From assembly GCA_015863185.1 (NCBI GenBank), contig JACBXP010000003.1:1-64000 (forward strand): DNA of 64,000 nucleotides, given 5' to 3'. Of this stretch, positions 9,354-17,964 are shown piece after piece (position 1 is the stretch's first letter; each line of letters starts with the position of its first letter). Position numbers and translations under genes: made by a program. Under the pieces are notes generated by a model. That model saw only the letters and a program-made list of their open reading frames with translations, made no database searches and was not told where the DNA came from. The stretch comes from Aerococcaceae bacterium DSM 111020. GTDB lineage: Bacteria > Bacillota > Bacilli > Lactobacillales > Aerococcaceae.

Positions 9354-10085
9354 ATGGCTGAAATTATATCTATTGAAGAAGCAGTCGCTTATGTCAAACC
9401 AGGTAGTCGCATCATGGGAGATGGTTTTCTGGGGATTTCTGCACCGATTAAATTGTTCGAAGGATTAAGAGATGCAGGAACGAAAGAACTGACATTGATT
9501 CAAGCCGTTATGTCTTTCCCAATGGAAGAGCATGATGTCAGTTTATTAGCGGTCAATAAACAACTTAAAAAATTAATTTGTGCTCATGCTGGTACTTCCC
9601 GAGAGATTACTAAACAATATTTCGCAGGGGAATTAGAAATTGACTTTATTCCAATGGGAACTTTAGCTGAATGTATACGTGCAGCGGGTGCTGGATTAGG
9701 TGGCGTAATCACACCGGTTGGTATTGGGACAATGCAAGAAGAAAATCATGAAAAAATCACTCGCAATGGTAAAGATTATTTATTATACAATCCAATTGGT
9801 GCGGATGTCGCTTTTGTTAAAGCGAATAAAGCCGATAAAGCTGGAAATTTATATTGTCACGGAACTTCAAAATCATTAACGCTTGAAGTGGCGATGGCGG
9901 CTGATATAGTGATTGCTGAAGTGGACGAAATTGTAGAAATCGGTGAGATAGAACCCACGGATGTCTATGTACCTGGTATGTTGGTCGACTATTTAGTTCA
10001 AGGTTTAACACCTGAAGAGAACTTTGAATATTATAAAGTTTTATGGGGTCGACACAATTTACTATCTGAAGGAGCGAATGAATAA
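9354..10085 (+). CDS. atoD: 3-oxoacid CoA-transferase, subunit A
   Basis: Alpha subunit of a family I CoA-transferase, which moves CoA between an acyl-CoA and a free acid. The opening SIEEAVAYVKPGSRIMGDGF, the GTLAECIRAAGAGLGG block and FVKANKADKAGNL match subunit A of acetoacetate, butyrate and 3-oxoadipate enzymes. At 243 residues it carries a slightly longer C-terminus than AtoD. It overlaps the B subunit by one base (TAATG), a translationally coupled pair. Substrate cannot be read from sequence; acetate/butyrate/acetoacetate or 3-oxoadipate are all possible. A cre site and a dead LysR gene precede it. Confidence 0.85.
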   Translation: MAEIISIEEAVAYVKPGSRIMGDGFLGISAPIKLFEGLRDAGTKELTLIQAVMSFPMEEHDVSLLAVNKQLKKLICAHAGTSREITKQYFAGELEIDFIPMGTLAECIRAAGAGLGGVITPVGIGTMQEENHEKITRNGKDYLLYNPIGADVAFVKANKADKAGNLYCHGTSKSLTLEVAMAADIVIAEVDEIVEIGEIEPTDVYVPGMLVDYLVQGLTPEENFEYYKVLWGRHNLLSEGANE

Positions 10086-10738
10086 TGAAACCAAAAGAAA
10101 TCATTGCTAGACGTATAGCAAAAGAATTTAAAGATGGCGATGTTGTCAATTTAGGATTTGGTATTCCTAATTTATCTGCGAGTTATTTACCTGATGATGT
10201 CGAAGTGACATTACAAGCGGAAAATGGTGCCTTAAAATTCGGAGCACCTCCTACCAAAAAAACATTAGATCCAGACTATTCTAACTCCGGTGGTATGCCA
10301 CTCACATTAAAAAAAGGTGCCTCCACTTTCTCTATGCCAACATCATTCGCGATTATTCGAGGTGGCCATGTTGACTTAACTGTTCTCGGTGCATTGGAAG
10401 TAGACCAACAAGGTAATATTGCCAATTGGTTAGTTCCTGGAAAATTAGCACCAGGTATGGGGGGAGCCATGGACTTATTGGTTGGAGCAAAAAAAGTTAT
10501 TGCTTCACTACAACATACTGACAAGAAAGGCGATTCGAAAGTTCTTAAAGAATGTACCTTACCTTTATCAGCACCGAATTGCTTAGATAAAATTATCACT
10601 GACTTAGCAGTATTCGAATTCCAAGATGGCAAGCTTTTACTGATTGAGACAGCTCCTGGAGTGAGTGTAGATGAAGTTATCGAAGCGACCGAAGGGGATG
10701 TCATTGTGAGTGATGATGTCAAAGAAATGGACATCTAA
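10085..10738 (+). CDS. atoA: 3-oxoacid CoA-transferase, subunit B
   Basis: Beta subunit carrying the catalytic glutamate, Glu46 in the LQAENGALKFG motif, which forms the covalent glutamyl-CoA intermediate. VVNLGFGIPNLSASYL near the start and GGHVDLTVLGALEVDQQGNIANW are standard SCOT/AtoA signatures. The 217-residue length is normal. It is coupled to the A subunit by a one-base overlap and ended by a terminator at 10797. The two subunits together form the active enzyme; see the A subunit for substrate uncertainty. Confidence 0.87.
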   Translation: MKPKEIIARRIAKEFKDGDVVNLGFGIPNLSASYLPDDVEVTLQAENGALKFGAPPTKKTLDPDYSNSGGMPLTLKKGASTFSMPTSFAIIRGGHVDLTVLGALEVDQQGNIANWLVPGKLAPGMGGAMDLLVGAKKVIASLQHTDKKGDSKVLKECTLPLSAPNCLDKIITDLAVFEFQDGKLLLIETAPGVSVDEVIEATEGDVIVSDDVKEMDI

Positions 10739-10796
10739 TCTTTAAACGAACATTCTCAGTCATTACCTCAAAAATCCTTTCGTCAACCTACTCAAA

Positions 10797-10826
10797 GACA
10801 GCTAAGATAGCTGTCATTTTGTTTTC
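10797..10826 (+). terminator. terminator of the CoA-transferase pair
   Basis: GACAGCTA-aga-TAGCTGTC hairpin followed by ATTTTGTTTT. Confidence 0.8.
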
Positions 10827-10890
10827 ATTGTTTAAAATAATTAATTTCTTATATTGATCTTTTGGGAATTCAATGAGTCGTTTGAATCGA

Positions 10891-10922
10891 AAAAACGGTT
10901 GATATCATTCAACCGTTTTTTT
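10891..10922 (-). terminator. terminator of the SDR gene, symmetric
   Basis: AAAAACGGTTGA and TCAACCGTTTTT form a 12-bp stem with T-runs on both sides, so it can work in either direction. Confidence 0.85.
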
Positions 10923-10923
10923 A

Positions 10924-11607
10924 TTATTCCCAAACAAAATGATGATTATAAAACTCGCCATTATCGATGATTATATCTTGGCCGGTGCAAGACTGGTTCA
11001 CCATGGATAAGAAATAAATCCATTGAGCTGCTTCCTCGGCGGTGGCCCATTTTTTTAAGGGTGTTTCTTCCATAATTTCTGCCCAAAGCTCAGAATTCTC
11101 CATGACAGGTGCATTTAATGCTGTCTTCACACCACCAAAAGACAAGCTATTACAATGTGCACCATACTTCGCAACCTCTTTAGCAGTCCATTTTGTATAG
11201 GCGAGTACACCACCTTTTGATGCAGTATATTCACCAAATTCTGCTCCATTATGTGCTGAAAGTGAAGCTAAATTGACGATGGCTTTAATATGTTGCTGTA
11301 ATCCATACTTTTGGGTACAAAGCATTGTTCCCACTAAATTTGTTTGAATATCTTCTCCCGTATACGTTTCAGAAGGTGTTTGTAGCCCAGCGTTATTAAT
11401 AAGAACCGTCACATCTGGTATATCAGGAAGCATAGCTTGTTGAGATACGTCACATACTAGATGGGTATAATTCGGATGGTTGTTAATAGGCGTTTTAGGA
11501 TTGATATCGAGTCCAATGATTTCTTTATGCCCTTTATGTAAAAAGTATTGTACCGTAGCTGCGCCGATGCCGGATGAAGCCCCCGTAATTACAATTTTTT
11601 CAGTCAT
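10924..11607 (-). CDS. short-chain dehydrogenase/reductase
   Basis: Classical SDR with a Rossmann NAD(P)-binding motif TGASSGIGAAT at residue about 7, the NNAG motif, a catalytic Ser in NLASLSAHNG and the YTASK catalytic Tyr/Lys pair. About 227 residues from the ATG at 11607, chosen because AAGGAGGA precedes it. Upstream in-frame starts are in a region without a ribosome site. An acidic residue after the second strand (LDIN) favours NAD over NADP. The substrate is not predictable; relatives are annotated as hydroxysteroid or 3-oxoacyl reductases. It is divergent from the purine operon. Confidence 0.85.
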   Translation of the reverse strand: MTEKIVITGASSGIGAATVQYFLHKGHKEIIGLDINPKTPINNHPNYTHLVCDVSQQAMLPDIPDVTVLINNAGLQTPSETYTGEDIQTNLVGTMLCTQKYGLQQHIKAIVNLASLSAHNGAEFGEYTASKGGVLAYTKWTAKEVAKYGAHCNSLSFGGVKTALNAPVMENSELWAEIMEETPLKKWATAEEAAQWIYFLSMVNQSCTGQDIIIDNGEFYNHHFVWE

Positions 11608-11705
11608 CATTTCCTCCTTATAAGCATTATTCACTAGCTTAACACTCCGATGCATTATGAACAATCATTAATAAAAAAAGATAGAAGATTTATTTCGTAT
11701 AGGTA

Positions 11706-11744
11706 ATTTCTAATTCGTCACTTAAAAAGACGAACATTAGAAAT
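11706..11744 (+). promoter_or_regulatory. inverted repeat with PurBox-like core before the purine operon
   Basis: ATTTCTAATTCGTC and GACGAACATTAGAAAT form a 14-bp stem with a 2-nt bulge, about 100 bp upstream of purC. The right arm contains GACGAACATT, close to the PurR-box consensus AWWWCCGAACWWT of Lactococcus and Streptococcus, with two mismatches. A further CGAA-containing element occurs at about 11811-11817. It may be a PurR activator site or a leader hairpin. Confidence 0.45.
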
Positions 11745-11839
11745 CGAAATAATGATAATATTCACATTTTTATCAGAATAACTCTTATTTTCGTTACAAT
11801 GAATTTGTAAGACGAAGAATTAATAAAGGAGTAAGGTGA

Positions 11840-12520
11840 ATGGAAACTATTTATCGAGGAAAAACGAAAGACTTAGTGAGAGACACAGAAGGTAAAACCT
11901 ATTTCTATTTTAAAGATGATATGACAGGTAAAGATGGTCAATTTGATCCCGGGGCCAATCATGTTGGACTAACAGTTGAAGGATCAGGGAATGCTAATTT
12001 AGCTGTTTCTTCTTATTTCTTCGAGAAATTAGTTGAGCAAGGAATTCCAACGCATTATATCGGCGCAAATTTGCAAGAAAATTTGATGGAAATTAAAGAG
12101 GCAGAGGTTTTTGGAGAAGGCTTGGAAGTAATTTGTCGTTTTGTTGCGGTAGGTAGTTTTGTTCGCCGTTACGGATTATATATTGAAAATGGAACGAATA
12201 TTTCGGATTATGTTGAATTCACTTTGAAAGATGATGACCGCGAGGATCCATTAATTAATGAAGATGCCTTAGTGTTACTTAACATCTTAAAACCAGGTGA
12301 ATATGAACAAATCAAACAATTAACCCTTGAGATATCACATTTCATTAAAGATGAACTTAAATCTAAAGGATTGGAACTTTATGATATCAAGTTAGAATTC
12401 GGACGTTTAGCAAATAGTGACGAAATTGTCTTAATCGATGAAATCTCTGGTGGTAATATGCGGGTATTTGATGGCGAACACTCCGTTTCACCATTAGAGA
12501 TTGAGAAATATTTAGCTTAA
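11840..12520 (+). CDS. purC: SAICAR synthetase
   Basis: Phosphoribosylaminoimidazole-succinocarboxamide synthase, which joins CAIR with aspartate using ATP. The N-terminus ETIYRGKTKDLVRD replaces the usual short YEGKAK motif. FVAVGSFVRRYG, the YDIKLEFGRLANS block and LIDEISGGNMRVFD are the substrate and metal sites. 226 residues is slightly short compared with the usual 235-245. First gene of the purine operon, RBS AAAGGAG, only 10 bp from purL. I see no PurK, PurB, PurS or PurQ gene in this operon. Confidence 0.93.
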   Translation: METIYRGKTKDLVRDTEGKTYFYFKDDMTGKDGQFDPGANHVGLTVEGSGNANLAVSSYFFEKLVEQGIPTHYIGANLQENLMEIKEAEVFGEGLEVICRFVAVGSFVRRYGLYIENGTNISDYVEFTLKDDDREDPLINEDALVLLNILKPGEYEQIKQLTLEISHFIKDELKSKGLELYDIKLEFGRLANSDEIVLIDEISGGNMRVFDGEHSVSPLEIEKYLA

Positions 12521-12530
12521 GGAGCAAATG

Positions 12531-15500
12531 ATGCGAATTATAACACACGAAGCAGGTCATCTGAACCAACATGTTGCACGTTTAGAAAAAGAAGCCCGGG
12601 AATATTTAAATTGGGCCGAAGATTTTAGTATCAAAGAATATGATATTTATGACTTCGACGGTGGCACTGAGACCGAAAGCGAAGCAATTTCCCAGGAAAT
12701 ACTCATGAATTCCACTCGAGAAATTTATAAACATACATTGCCAGAATTGAATCGACATTCATTCCGTTATCGTCAAGTAACAGGTCAATACAATGAAACA
12801 GAAGCAATGATGACAAAATTTATACAAGATTTTTTAGGCTTCACTTCAATTAAAGTGCATCATTCGACTTTATTAAATATTCAAGGCATCAATGACGAAC
12901 AAATCACTCAATTAAAAGACTATTATCTTAATCCCGTAGAAAATATTGAAGTTCCGATTGAACGCAACGATCCAATATTAGTCGATTCCAACTGGAACGA
13001 ATTAGAATCAATTCCTAATTTCACTCACTGGTCAATAGAAGACTTAAAGGAATTTGGCGAACAATTTGCGATGGATCTTGATGATTTAATCTTTACCCAA
13101 AATTACTTTAAATCATTGGGACGTGACCCGAATTTATGGGAATTAAAAGTTATTGATACGTATTGGTCTGATCATTGTCGCCACACCACCTTCAATACGC
13201 ATTTGGATGAAATAATGATTGAAGAAGGTGATTATAAAGAATTATTCCAAACAGCATTGAATGACTATTTAATGCGTCGCGAAAAATTGAATCGGACGAA
13301 TAAACCGATGACTTTGATGGATCTCGGGACGATTCAAGCACGATATTTACGAGAACTCGGCTTATTAAATGATGTCGAAGTTTCAGAAGAAGTGAATGCT
13401 TGTACACTAATGATAAAAGTTGATATCGCTGGAGAAGAGGAAGATTGGATCCTTTATTTTAAAAATGAAACACACAATCATCCAACAGAGATTGAACCTT
13501 TTGGTGGAGCGTCAACATGTTTAGGTGGGGGTGTCCGTGATCCATTATCCGGACGAAGCTGGGTCTATCAAGCCTTGAGAGTGGGGGGAGCTAGTGATCC
13601 GACACTTCCATTCGATGCCACACGCACAGGGAAATTACCACAACGTGTGATTTCACAAACAGCACTAGCCGGTTACTCTGATTATCTGAATCAATACGGA
13701 GTTACTGGTGGCTATAATCAGGAAGTCTATCATCCAGGTTTTGAAGCTAAAAGAATGGAATTGGGAGCGTTGATTTCTGCTGCACCTAAAAAAAATATTA
13801 TCAAAGAAACACCTGAAAAAGGCGATAAAATCATTCTCTTAGGTGGGAAAACAGGGCGTGACGGAGTAGGAGCTGCCGTTGGTTCTTCGAAAATTCAAAC
13901 AGAGACCTCTCTAGAACAAGCAGGAGCAGAAGTCCAAAAAGGAAATGCATCCGTCCAAAGAAAAATAGGGCGTCTTTTCCGAAATGGTAAGGCGACACAA
14001 TTAATTCGTCGCTGTAATGATTTTGGAGCCGGGGGTGTTGCCGTAGCTATCGGAGAATTAGCAGATGGCATTCATATTGAATTAGATAAAGTCCCTGTTA
14101 AATATGAAGGGATGCATGCAGGAGAAATTGCATTATCGGAATCTCAAGAGAGAATGGCAGTCGTTGTAGCCACAACAGATGTAGCGTTATTTCTTGAATT
14201 TGCTGCGGAAGAAGACGTTGAAGCAACGATTGTTGCAACAGTAACCGATAATGGCCTCATGACAATGACCTATCAAGGAGATACTGTGATTCAATTACAC
14301 CGAGAATTTTTAGATTCTGCTGGTGCCGAAAAACATCAAGTGGCTCATCTGGTACATCCCAGAGAAACATTATTTAAGAAAACACCTGTAGAATTAACAG
14401 AATCTGGAATAACAGCATATCTTAATCCCATTCATCACGCTGATCAACATGCGATGGACGAACAATTTGACGCTTCCATTGGACGAGCAACAGTCCTTTA
14501 TCCGTATGGAGGCGCCCACCGTAGAACAAAAGAATTGGGGATGGTGTCGCGTTTACCTGTTCTTAAGGGGGAAACAGAAACAGTTTCCGCCATGGCCTAT
14601 GGTTATGACCCGCATTTAGCTACATTATCACCTTTTCATGGTGCTTATTATGCGGTGATAGAATCGATTGCCCGATTAGTGGCCTTAGGATTTGATTACA
14701 GACAAGCACGGTTAACCTTCCAAGAATATTTTGAACGGTTGGAGAATCACCCTGATAAATGGGGGAAACCTGTGCTAGCATTACTAGGTGCGAACACTGT
14801 CATGAATGGTTTAGAACTTGCTTCAATCGGTGGGAAAGATTCCATGTCTGGTAGTTATGAGGAATTAAACGTACCACCGAGCTTATTATCATTTGCTGTT
14901 GCTACAGGTAATCTGAATGAAGTCATTTCAAGATCCTTTAAACAATCAGAGAATCGTTTGATTCTTATCGAAAATCCTATGCAAGATGATGGCACCATTG
15001 ATTTAACGAAAGCAAAACAGATATTTAATACTATTAATGAATTAAATAAGGCAGGAAAAATTTTAGCCGCTTCAACTGTTGGTTCTGCTGGATTATTATC
15101 ACAGATTATTGAAATGAGTTATGGAAATTATATTGGTGTACGTGTTACAGCTGATATTATCCCTCGATTGACAGAACCAATGATGGGATCCTTTATTCTG
15201 GAAATATCGGCAGATACGGATTTAACGAATATAACGTATCAATTTGTTGGTGAGACGATGACAGATGCAATTGAAATCGGCGCAGAAAAATTATCAATCC
15301 AAACACTCTATGAAGCCAGTCAAAAGACATTTGCTTCTGTTTATCATCAAGTAGAGCGTATCAATAAGTCACTTCCTGAAAAGCAAGCGAATTATCAGCG
15401 TCGTGCTTTACTTGTAAAGCAGCCACGTGTCTTAATCCCTGTACTTTTAGGCGCCAATACTGAATATGATTTAAGAGATGCTTTCGAGACAGTCGGCTTC

Positions 15501-16163
15501 GAAACAGCATTCCATATTATTAAAACCTCAAGTAAAGCCGCATATGATGAGAGTGTGATAGCTTTCGGAGAAAAAATACCAAACTATCATGTCATTGCTT
15601 TTGCCTCAGGATTTGTGATGGGAAATCAACCAAAAGAGGCAGCAAAGGGATGGGATATGGTGATTCAAACCCCAATGATTGCTCAAGCTCTTGAAACGCA
15701 TCTCACGAAAGGTCGCTTAATATTCGGAAGTGGTTCTGCTGGATCTAGTCTCATTCGCACAGGATTGATTGAATTTGGAAAAGTTCAAGAAGGGACGACT
15801 TTTACGATGGTTTCGAATCCACTGGATAAATTTATCTCAGATATTCAGATTGCTCAAATTATTTCAAGTGATAGTGCTTGGTCAGACGCATCAACCACGC
15901 ACTATCATACCGCGCTGGCTACAAAATGGGGGGGGGTAGATTTGGGGTCAAAATATGAAGTAATGCTTGAGCGAGGTCAAATACTATCCATGTTTCCAAG
16001 TCATTTTAATGAATATAATATTGATGCGTTAACGAGTCCAGATGGCCTCATATTCGCGAGTGTTTCTAATATTGAGCGAATGGATCGAGATTTATATCGC
16101 AATCTCAACATTTCTCAACTGCCTCATTTTATCGAACAAGCCTATCGTTATTTCACCGTCTAG
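12531..16163 (+). CDS. purL: single-chain FGAM synthase PurL with a decayed glutaminase domain
   Basis: Large-type phosphoribosylformylglycinamidine synthase (1210 residues, a little shorter than streptococcal PurL). The synthetase part is fully conserved: DTYWSDHCRHTTF, FKNETHNHPTEIEPFGGA, GGKTGRDGVGAAVGSSK, NDFGAGGVAVAIGELADG and GGKDSMSG. The C-terminal class I amidotransferase domain (about residues 965-1210) is not. The nucleophile motif GxCNGxQ reads GSGSAGSSL, so Cys is Gly; the catalytic GHSER reads SNIER, so His is Asn; the PVSHGEGKF segment reads LATKWGGVDL. The frame is intact with no stops. It should make FGAM from ammonia but not from glutamine. Of two adjacent ATGs, 12531 is better spaced from AAGGAG. 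Confidence 0.95.
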   Translation: MRIITHEAGHLNQHVARLEKEAREYLNWAEDFSIKEYDIYDFDGGTETESEAISQEILMNSTREIYKHTLPELNRHSFRYRQVTGQYNETEAMMTKFIQDFLGFTSIKVHHSTLLNIQGINDEQITQLKDYYLNPVENIEVPIERNDPILVDSNWNELESIPNFTHWSIEDLKEFGEQFAMDLDDLIFTQNYFKSLGRDPNLWELKVIDTYWSDHCRHTTFNTHLDEIMIEEGDYKELFQTALNDYLMRREKLNRTNKPMTLMDLGTIQARYLRELGLLNDVEVSEEVNACTLMIKVDIAGEEEDWILYFKNETHNHPTEIEPFGGASTCLGGGVRDPLSGRSWVYQALRVGGASDPTLPFDATRTGKLPQRVISQTALAGYSDYLNQYGVTGGYNQEVYHPGFEAKRMELGALISAAPKKNIIKETPEKGDKIILLGGKTGRDGVGAAVGSSKIQTETSLEQAGAEVQKGNASVQRKIGRLFRNGKATQLIRRCNDFGAGGVAVAIGELADGIHIELDKVPVKYEGMHAGEIALSESQERMAVVVATTDVALFLEFAAEEDVEATIVATVTDNGLMTMTYQGDTVIQLHREFLDSAGAEKHQVAHLVHPRETLFKKTPVELTESGITAYLNPIHHADQHAMDEQFDASIGRATVLYPYGGAHRRTKELGMVSRLPVLKGETETVSAMAYGYDPHLATLSPFHGAYYAVIESIARLVALGFDYRQARLTFQEYFERLENHPDKWGKPVLALLGANTVMNGLELASIGGKDSMSGSYEELNVPPSLLSFAVATGNLNEVISRSFKQSENRLILIENPMQDDGTIDLTKAKQIFNTINELNKAGKILAASTVGSAGLLSQIIEMSYGNYIGVRVTADIIPRLTEPMMGSFILEISADTDLTNITYQFVGETMTDAIEIGAEKLSIQTLYEASQKTFASVYHQVERINKSLPEKQANYQRRALLVKQPRVLIPVLLGANTEYDLRDAFETVGFETAFHIIKTSSKAAYDESVIAFGEKIPNYHVIAFASGFVMGNQPKEAAKGWDMVIQTPMIAQALETHLTKGRLIFGSGSAGSSLIRTGLIEFGKVQEGTTFTMVSNPLDKFISDIQIAQIISSDSAWSDASTTHYHTALATKWGGVDLGSKYEVMLERGQILSMFPSHFNEYNIDALTSPDGLIFASVSNIERMDRDLYRNLNISQLPHFIEQAYRYFTV

Positions 16164-16232
16164 TGTTTTACTATGAACATTCAATCGATTCTTATTTTAG
16201 ATGTTGCTGTTATAAATTTTAGGAGGAAATAA

Positions 16233-16703
16233 ATGATCACAATTGTTATGGGAAGTTCTTCAGATAAAGCGATCGCTGAAAAGGTGACAACGCAATTAAA
16301 AGAATTCAACGTGGAATACCAAGTATTCGTTATTTCAGCGCACAGAGCGCTCGATATGTTATTAGAACAGGTGAATAAGGATGACACAGATGTGTATATT
16401 GCGTTAGCAGGTAAGGCGGCACATTTGGCGGGGGTATTAGCAGGAGCAACCATTAAACCGGTCATCGGAGTACCAATAAAATCATCGACTCTAGACGGCT
16501 TAGATGCTTTATTATCAACCGTACAAATGCCTTCAGGAGTCCCTGTGGCGACAGTGGCTATTGACGGTGGTCAAAATGCTGCAATCTTAGCGACACAAAT
16601 ACTGGCATTGAATGATGATGCACTAGCGAAACAATTAACAGAGTATAAAGGTCGTATGAAAGAAAATGTTGTCAAAATGAATGACGACATTCAAAACTTA
16701 TAA
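16233..16703 (+). CDS. purE: PurE-family phosphoribosylaminoimidazole carboxylase
   Basis: A 156-residue single-domain PurE with MGSSSD and SAHRAL near the N-terminus, [16 protein letters not shown] in the middle and [18 protein letters not shown] later. Class I mutases normally show AGGAAHLPG and class II carboxylases AGRSN; here the third position is Lys, an intermediate signature. No purK, which class I PurE needs to make N5-CAIR, lies in the operon, so direct use of CO2 is plausible but unproven. RBS AGGAGG; it follows purL by 69 bp. Confidence 0.88.
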   Translation: MITIVMGSSSDKAIAEKVTTQLKEFNVEYQVFVISAHRALDMLLEQVNKDDTDVYIALAGKAAHLAGVLAGATIKPVIGVPIKSSTLDGLDALLSTVQMPSGVPVATVAIDGGQNAAILATQILALNDDALAKQLTEYKGRMKENVVKMNDDIQNL

Positions 16704-16713
16704 GAGGCAGAAA

Positions 16714-17964
16714 ATGAGTGGAATATTTGGGTATTTTTCTACGAAAGATATTTCTGCATTTCAAGAAATTTATTTTGGGCTCTATGCACTGCAACATCGA
16801 GGACAACAATCTGTTGGCATAGCAACGATTCATGAGGAAGGGATTGATAAACATATTGGTGAAGGGCAAGTCAAACGACATTTTGCTAAAAACCTTCATG
16901 ATGATCTGCGTGGTAACAAAGGATTAGGATATGTTAAATATCAATTTCGCATAAATAATTTACCCGATATGCCATTGGAGCGAGAGGGCGGATTACTCGC
17001 AATCGATGGGGTTATCACCAATGATGACTTCTCTATTGATGAATTATTTGACAATATTGAGTCCTTCGATGTGAAGACATTTCATCAATATATCCAAACG
17101 CTCAAAGGAACTTTTAATTTGGTTTATGTTTCAAATGAACGTCTCATTGCTTACCGAGATATTGATGGAATTAAGCCGTTATGTATTGGCTATGCTAAGG
17201 ATGCAGCTATTATCGCAACGGAATCTTGTGCCTTCGAAGCGACAAGCACCCGTTTCGTTCGCGATATGCAACCCGGAGAGCTGTTTGTGCATACGATTCA
17301 AGGACAGACTTCGTATTATTTATCGAATGAAGAACCAAAAGTTTGTGCGTTTGAATATGTCTACACAGCTAGACCGGATTCGGTTATTGACGGGATCTCT
17401 GTTTATGATGCGCGTTATAGAATGGGTCAACAACTCTTTGAAGAAGCCCCCGTTGACGCAGATATTGTGATTGGTGCCCCGGATTCAGGCATTATTGCGG
17501 CGCTAGGTTATTCTAATGCATCGGGTATTGAATACCAACAAGGTTTCATTCGTAACAATTACATTGGTCGTACCTTTATTGAGATATCACAAGCTGAACG
17601 TGAGCGAGGAGTGACGATCAAACTCACCCCCATTCGCGTCAATATCGCGAATAAAGATATTATCCTAGTTGATGATTCCATCGTGCGTGGGACAACGATT
17701 AAACGAATAGTCACTAATTTAAAAGAAAAAGGAGCCAATAAGGTTCATGTACGAATTGCAGCACCAGAATTATTGAGAAGTAATAATGTAACGGTGGATA
17801 TTCCTGATGAAGAAGATTTAATATCTGTCAATCACTCTATTGAAGAGATGGTTGATATTATTGGTTGTGATTCGCTAGCATTTTTATCACTGGCTGGAAT
17901 GCACAAAGGTATAGGCACTAAAAATTTATATCAAGCGTATTTCTTTGAGGAGGAAAGCGAATAA
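16714..17964 (+). CDS. purF: PRPP amidotransferase PurF lacking its glutaminase catalytic residues
   Basis: First committed enzyme of purine synthesis, making phosphoribosylamine. The phosphoribosyltransferase half is intact: EYVYTARPDSVIDG, IRNNYIGRTFIE and the PRPP loop VDDSIVRGTT at residues 319-328. The N-terminal Ntn-glutaminase half has decayed. The mature protein should begin with Cys, but here it is Met-Ser-Gly-Ile-Phe-Gly (codon AGT, one base from TGT). RYSTxG reads KYQFRI with Lys75 for Arg, and HNGNLTN reads IDGVITN with Asp98 for Asn. About 416 residues against about 479 in streptococci. The frame is open, so an ammonia-dependent PurF is inferred. The ATG at 16714 follows AAGAGG. 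Confidence 0.94.
   Translation: MSGIFGYFSTKDISAFQEIYFGLYALQHRGQQSVGIATIHEEGIDKHIGEGQVKRHFAKNLHDDLRGNKGLGYVKYQFRINNLPDMPLEREGGLLAIDGVITNDDFSIDELFDNIESFDVKTFHQYIQTLKGTFNLVYVSNERLIAYRDIDGIKPLCIGYAKDAAIIATESCAFEATSTRFVRDMQPGELFVHTIQGQTSYYLSNEEPKVCAFEYVYTARPDSVIDGISVYDARYRMGQQLFEEAPVDADIVIGAPDSGIIAALGYSNASGIEYQQGFIRNNYIGRTFIEISQAERERGVTIKLTPIRVNIANKDIILVDDSIVRGTTIKRIVTNLKEKGANKVHVRIAAPELLRSNNVTVDIPDEEDLISVNHSIEEMVDIIGCDSLAFLSLAGMHKGIGTKNLYQAYFFEEESE

Noticed and set aside
16681-16720. Frameshift or longer start that would give PurF a Cys
   Set aside because: The in-frame upstream extension (11 residues) has no Cys, and the ribosome site supports the ATG at 16714.
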